Of a DNA stretch of 64,000 nt, positions 23,761-57,100 are shown in pieces (the first letter of the stretch is position 1; each line of letters begins with the position of its first letter). The position numbers and the translations under genes are program-made. The notes beneath the pieces were generated by a model. The model saw only the letters and a list, made by a program, of their open reading frames with translations. It had not been told where the DNA came from and made no database searches. The DNA lies in assembly GCF_032118995.1 (NCBI RefSeq), contig NC_092660.1, positions 6,959,501 through 7,023,500 of the forward strand, read 5' to 3'. Origin of the DNA: Asterias amurensis (taxonomy: Eukaryota; Echinodermata; Asteroidea; Forcipulatida; Asteriidae).

Positions 23761-24343
23761 GTGCATCCACAAACAACCAAATAGTCGGCAGTATTTATAG
23801 CTGATACATTAGAAACAAAAAGCTTCGTAGCACACACGCACGCCTATAGTGTGGATGAAAACGCATACACAACACACGGAGTAACATGGCGTAATCTTTG
23901 TTTACTCTCGTTGCTTCATGGGTATGACATCACCATTTTTTGACCGCGTTCATGACGTCCGCTGGTTTACAAATCCGCTTTGATTTCAGTGTTGGTTTAA
24001 TAGCCGGGAACCAGTCCAGGGCGGGAAATTTCAAAATCGAAGAATCGAGGTTAAATTTTTTCGGTCAAATTGTAGCAAAATTATTTGGAGAAAAACATGA
24101 CCACAACAATGAATTGATAGCTGAACACAACATAAACAAGTTCTGATAGTGATTTTAATGTAGGAGTACCGTTATAGTCCGCCCATAAATCCACTAAACA
24201 ACATCGTAGCGCAACACAAGATGTGTCAAAATGTGCAGAAATTAACGGTGAATAGAAATGAATAATTATTTTTTGGCATACTATTTCAGGTTCCGATATA
24301 TCTGACCATTTGTAAGTGTTTAGATACTTTATTGGCGCAGTTT

Positions 24344-25052
24344 AGTTGCATAGTGCATTTAGAGCTTTAAAATAGTGCATTTAGAGCTGATGATATTACC
24401 ATAGTACGCTTAACGATTCCCTCTGTGGCATAGTCTTTTTTAAATGAGTTATTTAGACTTCAGGCTGAAGCTTTTTTGTTTTAAATTGGTGTTTTGTCTT
24501 TCATTATTCTCTTGCAACTTTGATGACCAATCATGAGTCCAAATCAATTTTCTCCATGTATAAATTATGCCTTGACCACTATGCCCCCTAGGCCTACACA
24601 AGGGAGAACAGGCCTCCTGCTTTGACAAGCACTATACTTTAATTGACGTGCGCGTGTGGCCTATCCTACACAAGCTAAATGTGGACCAAAATAGCTAATG
24701 ACAAAATCCCAAAATATCAACAAAAATTTCATCGAAGTGGTCAAATTTGAAGCAGCACTCTACACCAACGCATCAATGCATTGATCTTGAAGCGGTCGGT
24801 GGTGGCAGCATTCATATCAGGCAGTGAACGATAACGTACGTGTGCACGGACAATGAAGAAAAAAATAGAGAACAAGAAAAGTTGACATCCATGGTTTGAA
24901 ACCCAACCTCCCCCTACAGAAATTCCTCGTATAATACCCAGTGGTACCATTCTATTTCAGAGGCACACTGCGTACGGTGTACACAGATTATAGAGCTCAA
25001 GTGCACTGGCAATGCAGCACTAATTTGAAGTTGTTTGCGTTGGTATTGTTTT
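24344..25052 (+). promoter_or_regulatory. 5' flank of HDAC3 (promoter region inferred)
   Basis: 700 bp between the inverted-repeat block and the HDAC3 start codon. No TATA box or CpG-rich core is evident. An in-frame TGA at 25026-25028 upstream of the ATG shows that the coding start is within 25053-25058. Confidence 0.35.
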
Positions 25053-46393
<21,341 letters not shown>

Positions 46394-46616
46394 CACTGTG
46401 GACCTTTTCATGTTGCTGATGCTAGTCTGTATTTGTCGTCTTATCCTGGAATGCTTGTCAACATTGCTTTCCATCCATTGACTATGTGTTGCATCGAGTT
46501 TGTTTTTATATGTACAATCAACGTATCTACAGACATTATCTCCAATGTGTTGGAGATTGTTTATAAATGTACAGCTTATAAAGTTGTATTTAAAAAACAA
46601 ACATTACAAGGTTGCT
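46394..46616 (+). other. HDAC3 3' UTR start
   Basis: Unique-looking sequence between the stop and an F3 MITE. No clear AATAAA. Confidence 0.4.
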
Positions 46617-47730
46617 TTAAAGGGTCTGGGTACTTTTTGTACGACGCAAAACACAAAGTCCACAGATTTACTTTAACTAACACGGTTTGAAGATAATAAT
46701 AATAATAAGACTTGTAGTGCGCACGTATCCACCCTGCTGGATGTGCAAGGCGCAGTAAAACAAAAAACAAACAAAACAAAGAAAAACAGACACAACAAAA
46801 TTAGTCCTTGAAAACCTGTGACATAAGATAAGTTTTGAGAAGAGATTTGAATGTTGTGGTACAAAGACAAGATCTAAGATTAGGTGGCAGAGAGTTCCAG
46901 ATGCAGGGCGCAGCTGAAGAAAAAGACCGATCACCCCATGAGTGTCGAGACTTGGGTTCAATGAGAAGAAGCATGGAACTTGATCGAAGATTCCTTGATG
47001 GAGTGTAAACTTGAAGAAGTTCAGAAATATAGTGGGGAGCCTTGCCATTAAGTGCTTTGTGGACAATGAGCAGTAGCTTGAAGATGATTCGTTGAGAGAT
47101 AGGGAGCCAGTGTACTGTGTAGTTGTTTCAGAATGGGGGTGATAGAACAGGATTTCCTAGACAGTGTCACAATGCGGGCAGCAGTATTTTGGAGGCGTTG
47201 AAGACGGGAAATCTGGTTGTTAGGAAGACTGTAGAAAAGAGCATTGCCATCGTCAAAGCGAGAAGTAACAAATGCATGAATGAACTTTTCAGTGGCACTT
47301 TTGTCCAAGTACTTTCAAATCTTTCCTATATTCCTGATGTGGTATGATGACAGACGAATGATGTTGTTAATGTGTGGTTGAAGTGTCATCGAATAAAAAA
47401 CGACCCCTAAATTCCGAGCTTGCAGCGAGGGAGCTATATGTATGGCACTGAAACCTTTATTAACTGTTGACGTGACCCAAATAGAAGGAACTCTGTCTTA
47501 TCATCAAGATAATGATGGTAGAAAGCTTGCTCTTAAAACATTAATTACTGAGGTGTTGTAGTTTTTGAGAAATGAGTAAAAAACAAGATACTAACATTAT
47601 TTTAGCATGTAAAACGTATTTTCATGGCATTTTTTTTAAGTATTTCTCAAAAACTACAGCACCTCGGCAAGTTTAATGTAAATCTGTGGACATTGTGTTT
47701 TGTGTTACAAAAAGTACCCAAATCCTTTAA
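46617..47730. mobile_element. TTAA-flanked MITE family F3, split by a LINE
   Basis: Left piece 46617-46697 starts TTAAAGGGTCTGGGTACTTT; right piece 47506-47730 ends TACCCAAATCCTTTAA. The LINE between them has duplicated AAGATAAT. Confidence 0.85.
46698..47505 (-). mobile_element. CR1/L2-type LINE, 5'-truncated, with target duplication
   Basis: The - strand encodes the end of a LINE reverse transcriptase: FIHAFVTSRFDDGNALFYSL, then QISRLQRLQNTAARIVT, then, in other frames, the HSWGDRSF-type and SLLKTYL-type ending. The 3' tail is (ATT)n at 46698-46708. The 8-bp repeat AAGATAAT (46690-46697 and 47506-47513) is the target duplication. Nearly the same 3' end occurs at 12190-12405. Confidence 0.88.
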
Positions 47731-49110
47731 ATAATTTGACATCAATGCTAATGCAATTTTCTTGCTTAAGATTTTAAAGTGGTATTGAGTACAGTGTGTA
47801 TAAAATACACAGAACCAAATAAACAAGTTAATTGGCCCATTCAGTCTGATAGAAAGGCATTGTACAAAGCCAAGCAAGCATCTAGTCCGTATTTACAAAA
47901 CCAGTTTCAACACTTTATACTTTTGTAACACATGTGCACAATGAACCAGCAGGCTTTGTAATATGTTCAGGTACTTTTAATTTGACAAATCTGGGCAAAA
48001 TATTTACAAAAGCCCTCTTCACACGACAGCAATTCAACAGGAGTCCCTTGCTTAATTTTAGCGTGTTTGTAAAATGAAGCAATATTTGACAAGATTTTAC
48101 AAGGGACATTTTTTAGACAGTACACATTTTTGGTAAAATTTGACAACTATGCTACAATTTAGCAAATGACCCTTGCTTAAATTTCTCTTGAGTGAAAGGG
48201 CTTAATTGTACATGCTGCAACTTATGTTACTAAGGTGCTAATTAGCTTTAGTGTGCATGGTATGAATACAGGGGGTAATGAGTTATTTCTAATATTGTGA
48301 AAGGGCGTATTTGTGTAAATTATGTAAAGATCCCAACTGGTTCACTGAAGACACCAACTGATAGCTTTACTGTGTCATGTACATGTATGGATAGGCAGTC
48401 ACATATCTCTTAACTATTTTAAGAACCTCCAACTTTGCATGGTGGAAGTATAAAAGTCAGAGAGCTTTGCGGTAACACCATGTGAATACCTCTTTTTGAG
48501 GAGTGTTGGTTCTGAAAAGAATCGGTGGTTTACGTTGCAACATTTCAATCAGTATGCTCTGCATTTCTCCTGAGGACGATCAGAGCATACTGATCAAAAC
48601 GTTGAGTCGTTAACCACTGGTTCTTTTTAGAACCAATACTACTCAAAAAGAGATATTCACATAGTGTTACTGCAGAGCTCTCTAAGTTACTCTTCTACGC
48701 AATCACAGTTCTAAGTGTTGTCGATCGAAACAAACAATGTTAGTTATGGCTCTCTGTGGGATAAAGTACTGTGATTGTTGTAGTGAGCAAGATGTTGTTC
48801 CCTAGAATCACTTAACTTGTACTCAGTATGTGGCTGTACTACAGACACAATCTAAGAAACAGCAGCTACTAGCATTTCTACCTCCATGCTTCTATTTAGG
48901 GTTGTCATGTTTTACCTTGTAAGGATCATCAAATAAACCATGCACAGCAGATCAAAGTACATGTACCAGCCATTTGTATTTTGAAATTCTTTTCTCTTGT
49001 GTTTTTTGTTTTTAACAAATTGTTTTTTAAGTAAAATAATCCATCTCATGTTAGCTGCTTTTTAAAAACCTTTAATGAGTTTGTTTGATAAAAACAAAAA
49101 ATGTATTGTA
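47731..49110. other. HDAC3-UHRF1 spacer with F5 and F6 repeats
   Basis: 48008-48206 is an F5 palindrome. 48426-48705 is a full F6 palindrome (CTTTGCGGTAACACCATGTG facing CACATAGTGTTACTGCAGAG). No gene recognised. Confidence 0.6.
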
Positions 49111-49111
49111 C

Positions 49112-49431
49112 AGTGAATTCATTAGACATTGCAGTGAATTCATTGCACATTGCAGTGAATTCATTTCACATTGCAGTGAATTCATTTCACATTGCAGTGA
49201 ATTCATTTCACATTGCAGTGAATTCATTTCACATTGCAGTGAATTCATTTCACATTGCAGTGAATTCATTTCACATTGCAGTGAATTCATTGCACATTGC
49301 AGTGAATTCATTGCACATTGCAGTGAATTCATTTCACATTGCTGTGAATTCAGTTCACATTGCAGTGAATTCAGTTCACATTGCAGTGAATTCATTGCAC
49401 ATTGCAGTGAATTCATTTCACATTGCAGATA
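49112..49431. repeat. 21-bp minisatellite, 15 copies, an EcoRI site in each
   Basis: Unit GTGAATTCATTTCACATTGCA. Variants change TTTCAC to TTGCAC or AGTTCAC. GTGAA and TTCAC inside each unit are self-complementary. As 21 is a multiple of 3, long frames stay open on both strands; none has features of a protein-coding gene. Confidence 0.95.
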
Positions 49432-49561
49432 AGTGGGACCAGAGCTGGATCAAGCACTGGTGTAAACGCAACATAAGATCTTGATCTGTGGGTGTGATAA
49501 TAATGTCAGATCTCAATCCACCTTTCTGGAGTAGGTGTAAATGTTGCACTAGACTCTGGCT

Positions 49562-49882
49562 AATGGTGATTTGGCCAAGTAAAAAGATAAACCAGTTGAT
49601 CGTCCGGGGTTGACCCTCCAAAAAGAGGATGAGGGCCCTTTTTTTCCCTTTTCTTTCGACAAGCATTTTAATTGAAACTGACCATCAATTTTTCAGTTTA
49701 AAAGTCACAATTACTTCATGCAAGTGTTTTTAAAAGATTCATATACACAGAAAGTTTGTCTTTTTGAAAAAAAAAGTGAAATAAAAAATAGTACAAAAAT
49801 TGATGCAGCCTCAAAAAGGGGTGAGGGAGGGGACGATCAATTGGTATTCTTTTTTGTTTAATTCGCCTTTTGGTAGTATGGC
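49562..49882. repeat. Inverted-repeat element, family F11
   Basis: GGCCAAGTAAAAAGATAAAC and CAGTTGATCGTCC at the left; GGACGATCAATTGGTATTC and TTTAATTCGCCTTTT at the right. Compare 14692-15006 and 54772-55062. Confidence 0.65.
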
Positions 49883-50955
49883 TTGAGTAATCCATGTCAC
49901 CGAGGTTTCATGAGCTATTTAAATCACTACTTCTGATCCATCCGTCCTGAAATATTTAGTTTGTGTAATTTTTATTTTGTTTTATGTTTTATATGGAGTT
50001 AGTGTCCATTAGGACTGGTAGTAGTATGAAATATCAATAAATACGTTTGGTTCTTCTTAAAGATGACTTGCTGCCTGCACTATACTCTCTCTTTGAACAA
50101 ATAAAAATAATTTAAAGTAAATATAAATAATCTGTATACACAAAGCACAACTTAAAATAACAAAACCAAAAATTAACACCAGAAATTAGACAAGCAAATA
50201 AAAAAATGAAAAAACAAATGTTAATTAAAAAATATAAATAAAAAGTATCAATACATAAATGAATAAATAGTTAGAAAGGTACATGTAACATAAAATATAG
50301 CAACAAATATATCAAAATATGGATGGATCAACAAAAATTAGGTCAATAATTAAACAGACAATTGATAAAATAACAATGCAAGCAACGAAAAAGTTAATCA
50401 AACTAACTCCTTTTCCAACATATATTTTCAAACTACTAGTAAACTTCAGATTTCTTTTCATTTTTGTGTGTGTAACAAAACAGCCTGAAAGTCTTTTTAC
50501 CCCAAACCTGAGTGTATATGGGCGGTCGATGCGGGCGCTGTTGTTGAGTTGGCCGCACTGTTTGTGGAAGGAAACGAGAAACGACTTGCATCAAGACTAC
50601 TCCCGCTACGCGCTTACTTTAAATATTGACCCGGGGTCATTCAGGTTTCCCGCCACTCTGCACTCACATGTACAATGTACTCTATGCACACACACAATAT
50701 AATGCAGTTCCACAGATCAGTACGGTGCAGTGGTTTTGAGCACACTTTGCAAAACAACCTCTCGATTGTTTTTTTGAGAAGCGTGCAGTGCATGCATGCT
50801 ACTTTGCTACTTATACTACAACAGTACGCAGCCAGTAGCATCACATCTCTACATGAACTGCCCTTATTAGTTAGTTGTGCTGACTTCTAGATTTGTACAT
50901 TTCACACCTGTTTTGAACAAGTTTTAGTCTCATTCATTGAGAGCAAACAGTTATC
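49883..50955. promoter_or_regulatory. 5' flank of UHRF1 (promoter region inferred)
   Basis: AT-rich to 50460, then more GC-rich around 50515-50660, followed by the ATG at 50956. No TATA box is obvious. Frames here carry no recognisable domain. Confidence 0.3.
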
Positions 50956-51108
50956 ATGTGGATACAAGTTCGTACTTTTGATGGGCAAAAGTCCATTCGT
51001 GTGGATGGGTTGTCAAAGTTGACCAAAATTGAGGAGTTGAGATCTAAACTGGTGGACCCCTTCAGTGCCCCGCTTGATCGACAGCGACTGTTTTATCGAG
51101 GAAAGCAG
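50956..51108 (+). CDS. UHRF1: UHRF1 exon 1 (start codon, UBL first half)
   Basis: 51 codons, [20 protein letters not shown] to LFYRGKQ, donor GTAAAG. The start matches MWIQVRTMDG of vertebrate UHRF1. Confidence 0.94.
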
Positions 51109-54100
51109 GTAAAGTATTTTACGTCTAAAATGGGGTTTGAGACAGTAAATAGTGAGGACGACAGAGTTTGGCATTCTGGAGTCAATGTTTACTTTGTGAA
51201 ACTAAACGAAAATTTGTTTATAAATATAAAAATAGAAAGTTTGTTCGCGTCTCATTAAATTGATTTTTAAAATTAACTTCAAAATCAAATTTCAATTCAT
51301 GATTGATAGGAATGTCAACCACGGAAAACTACTTTTTCACAAATTTTTACAGAGTAGGTAGATTCACTAAATTTTAAACAACATCTAGGCCTAATTAGAT
51401 TAATTTTGACATAGGGCCTAGCTGGATAGGTCTCTGCGGGTCGTTGGTGTCATGTAAACCCAAGTTACGCCAGGTCAAAGTTCAAAAATTTTGTGGATAA
51501 CTTTCCGTATGGCGGCATTACTTTTTCACTCATTTTTACAAAAAGGGATATCTCATTGAGGTAAATTAGATACTATATTATATCATATCGAATGAAAACG
51601 TGGTGGCGCCATACGGAAACTTTTCCGTCATTGTTTTCATTAACAAAAAGTGTGATTTTCTTGAATAAATCGTACAAAACTAAGTCAAGTATTGTGTTTT
51701 GATGGTATTTTGTTCAAGAATAACGTGTTGGCCAATCTCTATATCAACTGCACGCATTAGCGTGACCCCAGCCCGTAAGTTTGGAAAAACCCCGCCGTAT
51801 CGCTGTCTTGAAAAGGCGATCGCGACAAACTGCGATGACCAATCGTTTAAAAAAAAAAATCATTTGATAGCTTAAATTCTACTATTTTGAGTTGTCATTG
51901 AGGCAACAATTGCCTCTTTTTATATATATTCCAATTTTACGCTTTTCCTAAAATTTAACGTACAAATGTGCACATACCAGTGTTTCTTTTCCACCAACAC
52001 TTCAACAAATTTCGTCTGATTTCTCTGCGATGGGCATAAAAGGTTTCAGAAAAAGGCCACCTTGAAAGTACATCCAGTTATTTTCATGAATGAACCATGT
52101 AACATCAAGTAAAATCCAATATCCTTGCGCATGTCTTACACCAGACTGAGCGCTACACACCCCGTGTCCAACTCGACCTTGCCGCAAAATCCATAGCCAA
52201 AATGAGTGATGCGGCGCGAGGGCGCCCTCTATTGGTAGTGACTCTCCCTACAGAAAGGTTCTAGCCTATGCGTTTTTATGTCATTTTGGTAAGTTAGATA
52301 CTCATTTAATAGGCTATTTTATTCCATATATAATGAATGTGTGGTGTGGCAGGATACAGAAAACTTTTCCACCCACGTTATGTCAAGATTTTGCCCATAA
52401 TCCCTAGTTTTGTCAATTTACTGTATCTCAAAATGTGCACGCTCGTTTTGGTGCAGGGCTGGCAATCGCTCGATAACCATCATCGGCGCCATGATGGTTT
52501 TATGCGCACGGTCATGAGGAAGAACAAGAGTTTGGACAACTTTTCATCTGACAACTTTTTGTCGGACAACTCAACGGTCTGACAACTCAACAACGGTTCA
52601 CACAACTTGACCAGTCAGACAACCTGACAGGTGGTACGGTCTCCCAACCGTAGGACAAGTGGACTGAAGTTGTTGAAATTCATCGAGTGCTGATTCGGTT
52701 TGCTGGACTTACCTAACCTTTCATGTCGCTATGTAAAGGATGTTTCATGGTTTTACTTTGCATTGCTTGTGCTGATAAGCGTTCCGCTGTGGTGGCGCTG
52801 TGAGAAAACTATGCAAAGACTACTCGTCGTGCTTGTACATCTACAAACATCATGGCTGGACTATTGAGCAAGATGTTTCATAAAATAACATGAAAATGAG
52901 TGAGCCCATTTAGTTGAGTGCCTCCATGACTGGGGAAATAGACAGGTGGATTTTAAAGAGTCTGGTAGATTTCACTGTAAGATTTGTAATTCCCTGCAAC
53001 TTCTTCTAAAGCAATCATTTTGTGGTTTTGTCAACCACTTTTTGGTCGACTGAGAGAACTGATTCTGTATTTATCCAAATGCATGTCAAGACACTTTTCC
53101 CCGAAGTCTGTGCTTTTCCAAAAATATGCCATCTAATTTTGTAAGCCTACCTATGGTTTGTCATAATTCTCTGATCTTTAACCATCAGCAAAATGGAGGG
53201 TGACATATATCAATATGTAGCTACATGTGTATATTGACAGTGCATTCAACAAATAAACCATGTTATAATATTTGTTTTACAATACTTCACACTTTTCCTT
53301 GAATCAGGAAAGCTCAACATGTTACATTGCCACATCTTTTCATGTGTATGTAGCACGTTAATTAATATCCATGTAAGCTTCTGTGCCAATGGCAAACTTT
53401 GCTGGTTTGTCTCTTTTGCTGGTTTCAACATCACCACATTATTTCCTCTGTAGCAACTAGAATGAATCAACTGTTTGGAGTTGCTGAATAGTGTACTAAA
53501 GCAGAGAAATGTGGTCACTGAAACTACAATTTGTGGTTAAGGCCCTCGGCATTCTGGATTACTGTTGAATGGATATGAAAAGCACTAGTTCATCTGGTTC
53601 ACATGAAACACCACACAATGTAATAACGCACTCTTGTTTCTGACGCATGCCGACTATTTTAGCATTGTATGACACTGCTCTAGATTTGCAAAGGTTGTGG
53701 GTTTGAATCCCACCCGAGTAATATATGCCTGTGATTTTTTTTACAGATTTTGGGAAATTACCGAGTATACTGAGTGCTTACAGTACACTCATTGGTGTAT
53801 ATGGGTATTAAAACCAAAATGAATATTTTTAGCATACATGAAGTTTTACTTGAACAGGCCTGGAATTACACGCATGACACTGGGGGCATGGCCTCCGTTG
53901 GCCCTGGTCTTGGCCTTGGTGCCCCTTTAAAAGTTTCCCATTGACTTTAAGATTTTACAGTGAAAGTGGCCTTTGCAAAATGAAAATGGCCTTGCTCTTT
54001 CAAAGGTGAAATTCCAGGCCTGGTTTTAAAATGTGTTTATTTATAAAGTGATTGATTGCATCGTCGATTTGTTGGTATTTTTCAGTTGGAGAATGGACAG

Positions 54101-57100
54101 ACATTGTTTGACTACAGCGTTGGTTTGAATGATATCATTCAGATCATGATCAAAGCAGAGTATATTCCCCAAGAGCCTAAAGCAGATAGTGGTTTTGTAT
54201 CAGAGACCAGTGACTCCGAGCATTCTACGTGTACTTCAGGGGGCAGTGAAGTAGTCTTGGAATCGGATGATCAACCATCTACAAGTAAAGAAGGACTAGC
54301 TGAAGGAACATACAAGGTGTGCATTAAGCTATACAATCTATCAGGGATGTGATTTGTCTGTTTTTTTAAACAATCCATTTTTTGTTTGTCCTAAAAAAAA
54401 AAAGGAATTTCTTTTTTCTTTCTTTTCACTGATCAAATTCAGAGTTCAGGCTTTTTCTTAACAGCCTATTACACCCCTGTTGCTTAATTGAGTGGTCTGC
54501 CTCAGCACTGAAAATATTGCAAGGGTTTTTGTACCTTTGAAGGATTCAAATCCCGCTAAACCAATTCTTACCTAGAGCTATAAATAACCAGAGTTATGTG
54601 GATGGGTTTGAACATTACAGCGCAGGGGTAAACTGTGGATGGGTTTGAACATTACAGCGCAGGGGTAAACTTGTGTGTGTGGTCATACAGGTGGTCCATT
54701 TCTTTCTTTACTTGTTGGGTGGGGTTAAAGGTCATTGACATTGAGGAGAGCTGTTTGTAACCACCAACCACATAAGGCAAAGTGAAAAGAATATCAATTG
54801 ATCATCATGTTTTTCCAAGAAGAGGATGAGGGCCTTTTTGTTTTTTATTTAGGGGCCAAAGAGCATTTTAAATTAAACTGGCCACAATTCTTCAGTTTAA
54901 AAGTCAACACCTGCTTTATGTGGTTACAAATTCTTAAAAGATAAGTTAAAACTGAATAGGATTAAAAAAAAAAAAAAAAATTTATGCAGCCTCAAAAAAG
55001 GATGAGGGAGTGGACGTTCAACTGGTGTTCGTTTTAATTTGGCCTAATGTATAGTGCTTACTATAAGAGTGGCATTGATTCATTTACACTGAACTTTGTA
55101 AACCGTGATTGACAGTTAAGATGTTATCAATTGATAAATAACTTGAGTGAATTTAACTGACCTACCTACAGGATTTGATATTGTTTGCTCTTTCTAGGTG
55201 CTGTCTTGTAAAAGGTTTAAATGGCTGTAGCAGTGTGTGTTTCATAAAGTAAATCTACTAAAACATCTGGGGTCGATTTCACAAAAAGTAAGGACTAGTC
55301 CTAACTTACGACTAGTCCTAGGAGATATACAAATTGCATGAATAGTCCTAAGTTCGGACGAGTAACTCGTCCTAACTAGAGATAAGACTAGTCGCAACTC
55401 TTTGTGAAATCCATCCCGGGGGGTTTTCATATTTTTTTTTTGGCGGGGGGAGGGGGTTAACTTTTTTGTCTTTGGTGATGTCTGGGTAATAATTGTGATG
55501 ATTTTTGTCTATCGCACACATTCCTGCGGTTGCTCAGCGGCGTGTGATTTAAAGTTACAATGTTTAACACTCCAACAGTCAGTAGATGTTTTTTTGGCTG
55601 AAATGCTCCCTTCTGTGACTCCATTCCTTCATGTTCTAGTCAATAATGTGCATTTCACTGCAAATTATAACATTGTTATTTATTTTATGCCTCACCTGAT
55701 GGGAAGTGAAGCAAATTCCTTAGCTCACAGGTTTAAATTTGTAGACACATTCCATGTGCTGGTTCAACCACAAAATTCAATGTGGCCTCAGTTTCAACCA
55801 GAAAATGCATCTTTTCTGACTGCCGTATAACCCAAATGTTTTGCAAGGTTGCAATATTCTGCATTTTAAAGCACATTCATGTTAGCCATGTAAAGATCCT
55901 AAACTGACCTCATGGCATGGTAATGACTTAAAGCCAGTGGACACTATTGGTAATTACTCAAACTAATTATCAGCATAAAACCTCACTTGGTAACGAGTAA
56001 TGGGGAGAGGTTGATAGTATAAAACATTGTGAGAAACGGCTCCCTCTGAAGTGACGTATTTTTGCGAGAAAGAAGTAATTTACCATGAATTTGATTTCGA
56101 GACCTCAAGTTTGCCTCAATGCCCCCGGTCATTGCCTGGGTGCCATTGAAATGGTCCTGTAGAAGTTTACAATTTGCCTAAGGAGAAAATGCCTTGGTGC
56201 CCTTGCCATTTTAAAAATGAAAAATACAGGCCTGTTAGCTGACAATGCTTTTGGGGACAATCGAAAGGGCGCACTGTTGTGATTGACTGTATTGTCAATC
56301 CTCTAATTTGGCTTATTGTTGACTTTATCAAAAAAAGAAAGACAGTTCTCTACAGAACAAACTCTACCTTGCAAGTAGATACACACATGGTGTTAACGCA
56401 AACCAAATATATATTGATACCTCACCATGCAATACCTCAAATCATGTATCAAATAAACACAACCCAGGCCTGTCCATTACACCCAGGCTATGTAGGCCGT
56501 TGCCCCTGGTTTTGGCCTTGGTGCCCCTTTAAAATGTTCCCAATTGGTTGATGATTTTCCAATGGAATTGCCCTTTGTAATTTAATGAAAATGGCCTTGC
56601 CCTTTCAAAGATACATTCCAAGCCTGACAATGTATTAAATGTATTATGTGTTGCTACAATCATGTGTAGCCTAGGTTTTGAGCTTATCTTGGACTACTGC
56701 AATATAAGTTGTACATATTTCTTCATGTGTCATACAGATTGGTGACTTGATTGATGCGTTGGACTTGAGCATAGGAGCGTGGTTTGAAGCTAGTGTCGTA
56801 GATCTATCTAAAGCGTCCGAAGAAGAAAACACTGAACTGAAGCACACAGATACAGCGACTGATGTCAACGACGCCAAACTCGTAGATGCCAACCACAACA
56901 TCAAAGATGAAAACGACAACTCCAAGATGGATAATGGCCTGGCTTTGAAAGTAAACGGTATCATGAAGGAACAAAATGTATGTATGAATGGAGTCGCTGT
57001 GGAAACTACAGAGGATACAAAAGGTACAAATTCATCAGAGGACATCAAAACTGAAGCACCCACAAAACTGCAGACTTGTAACGATGGCTTTGTATACCAC

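Larger units (their letters stand above)
18382..24343. mobile_element. Candidate 6 kb DNA transposon bounded by about 170-bp inverted repeats
   Basis: 18382-18544 (continued at 19372-19381) is an imperfect reverse complement of 24171-24343. Both arms share AAACTGCGCCAATAAAGTAT, CTAAACACTTACAAATGGTC and ACATCTTGTGTTGCGCTACG on their respective strands. The left arm is split by a Tc1/mariner insertion. The interior has an acidic reading frame with a donor-like end (19790-19938), a frame on the - strand (23479-23760), a hairpin at 20728-20884 and a tandem array at 21316-22125. No transposase domain is recognised and no clear target duplication is seen, so a large foldback duplication remains possible. 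Confidence 0.6.

Noticed and set aside
49112-49431. CRISPR-like regular repeat
   Set aside because: The units are contiguous with no unique spacers, and the DNA is eukaryotic.
49072-49484. Frames of 114-127 codons with 7-residue repeats on both strands
   Set aside because: They come from a 21-bp minisatellite, whose period keeps all frames open. There is no domain, splice support or start context.
50319-50702. 127-codon frame upstream of UHRF1
   Set aside because: No domain; low-complexity lysine/threonine start in AT-rich DNA; likely chance.
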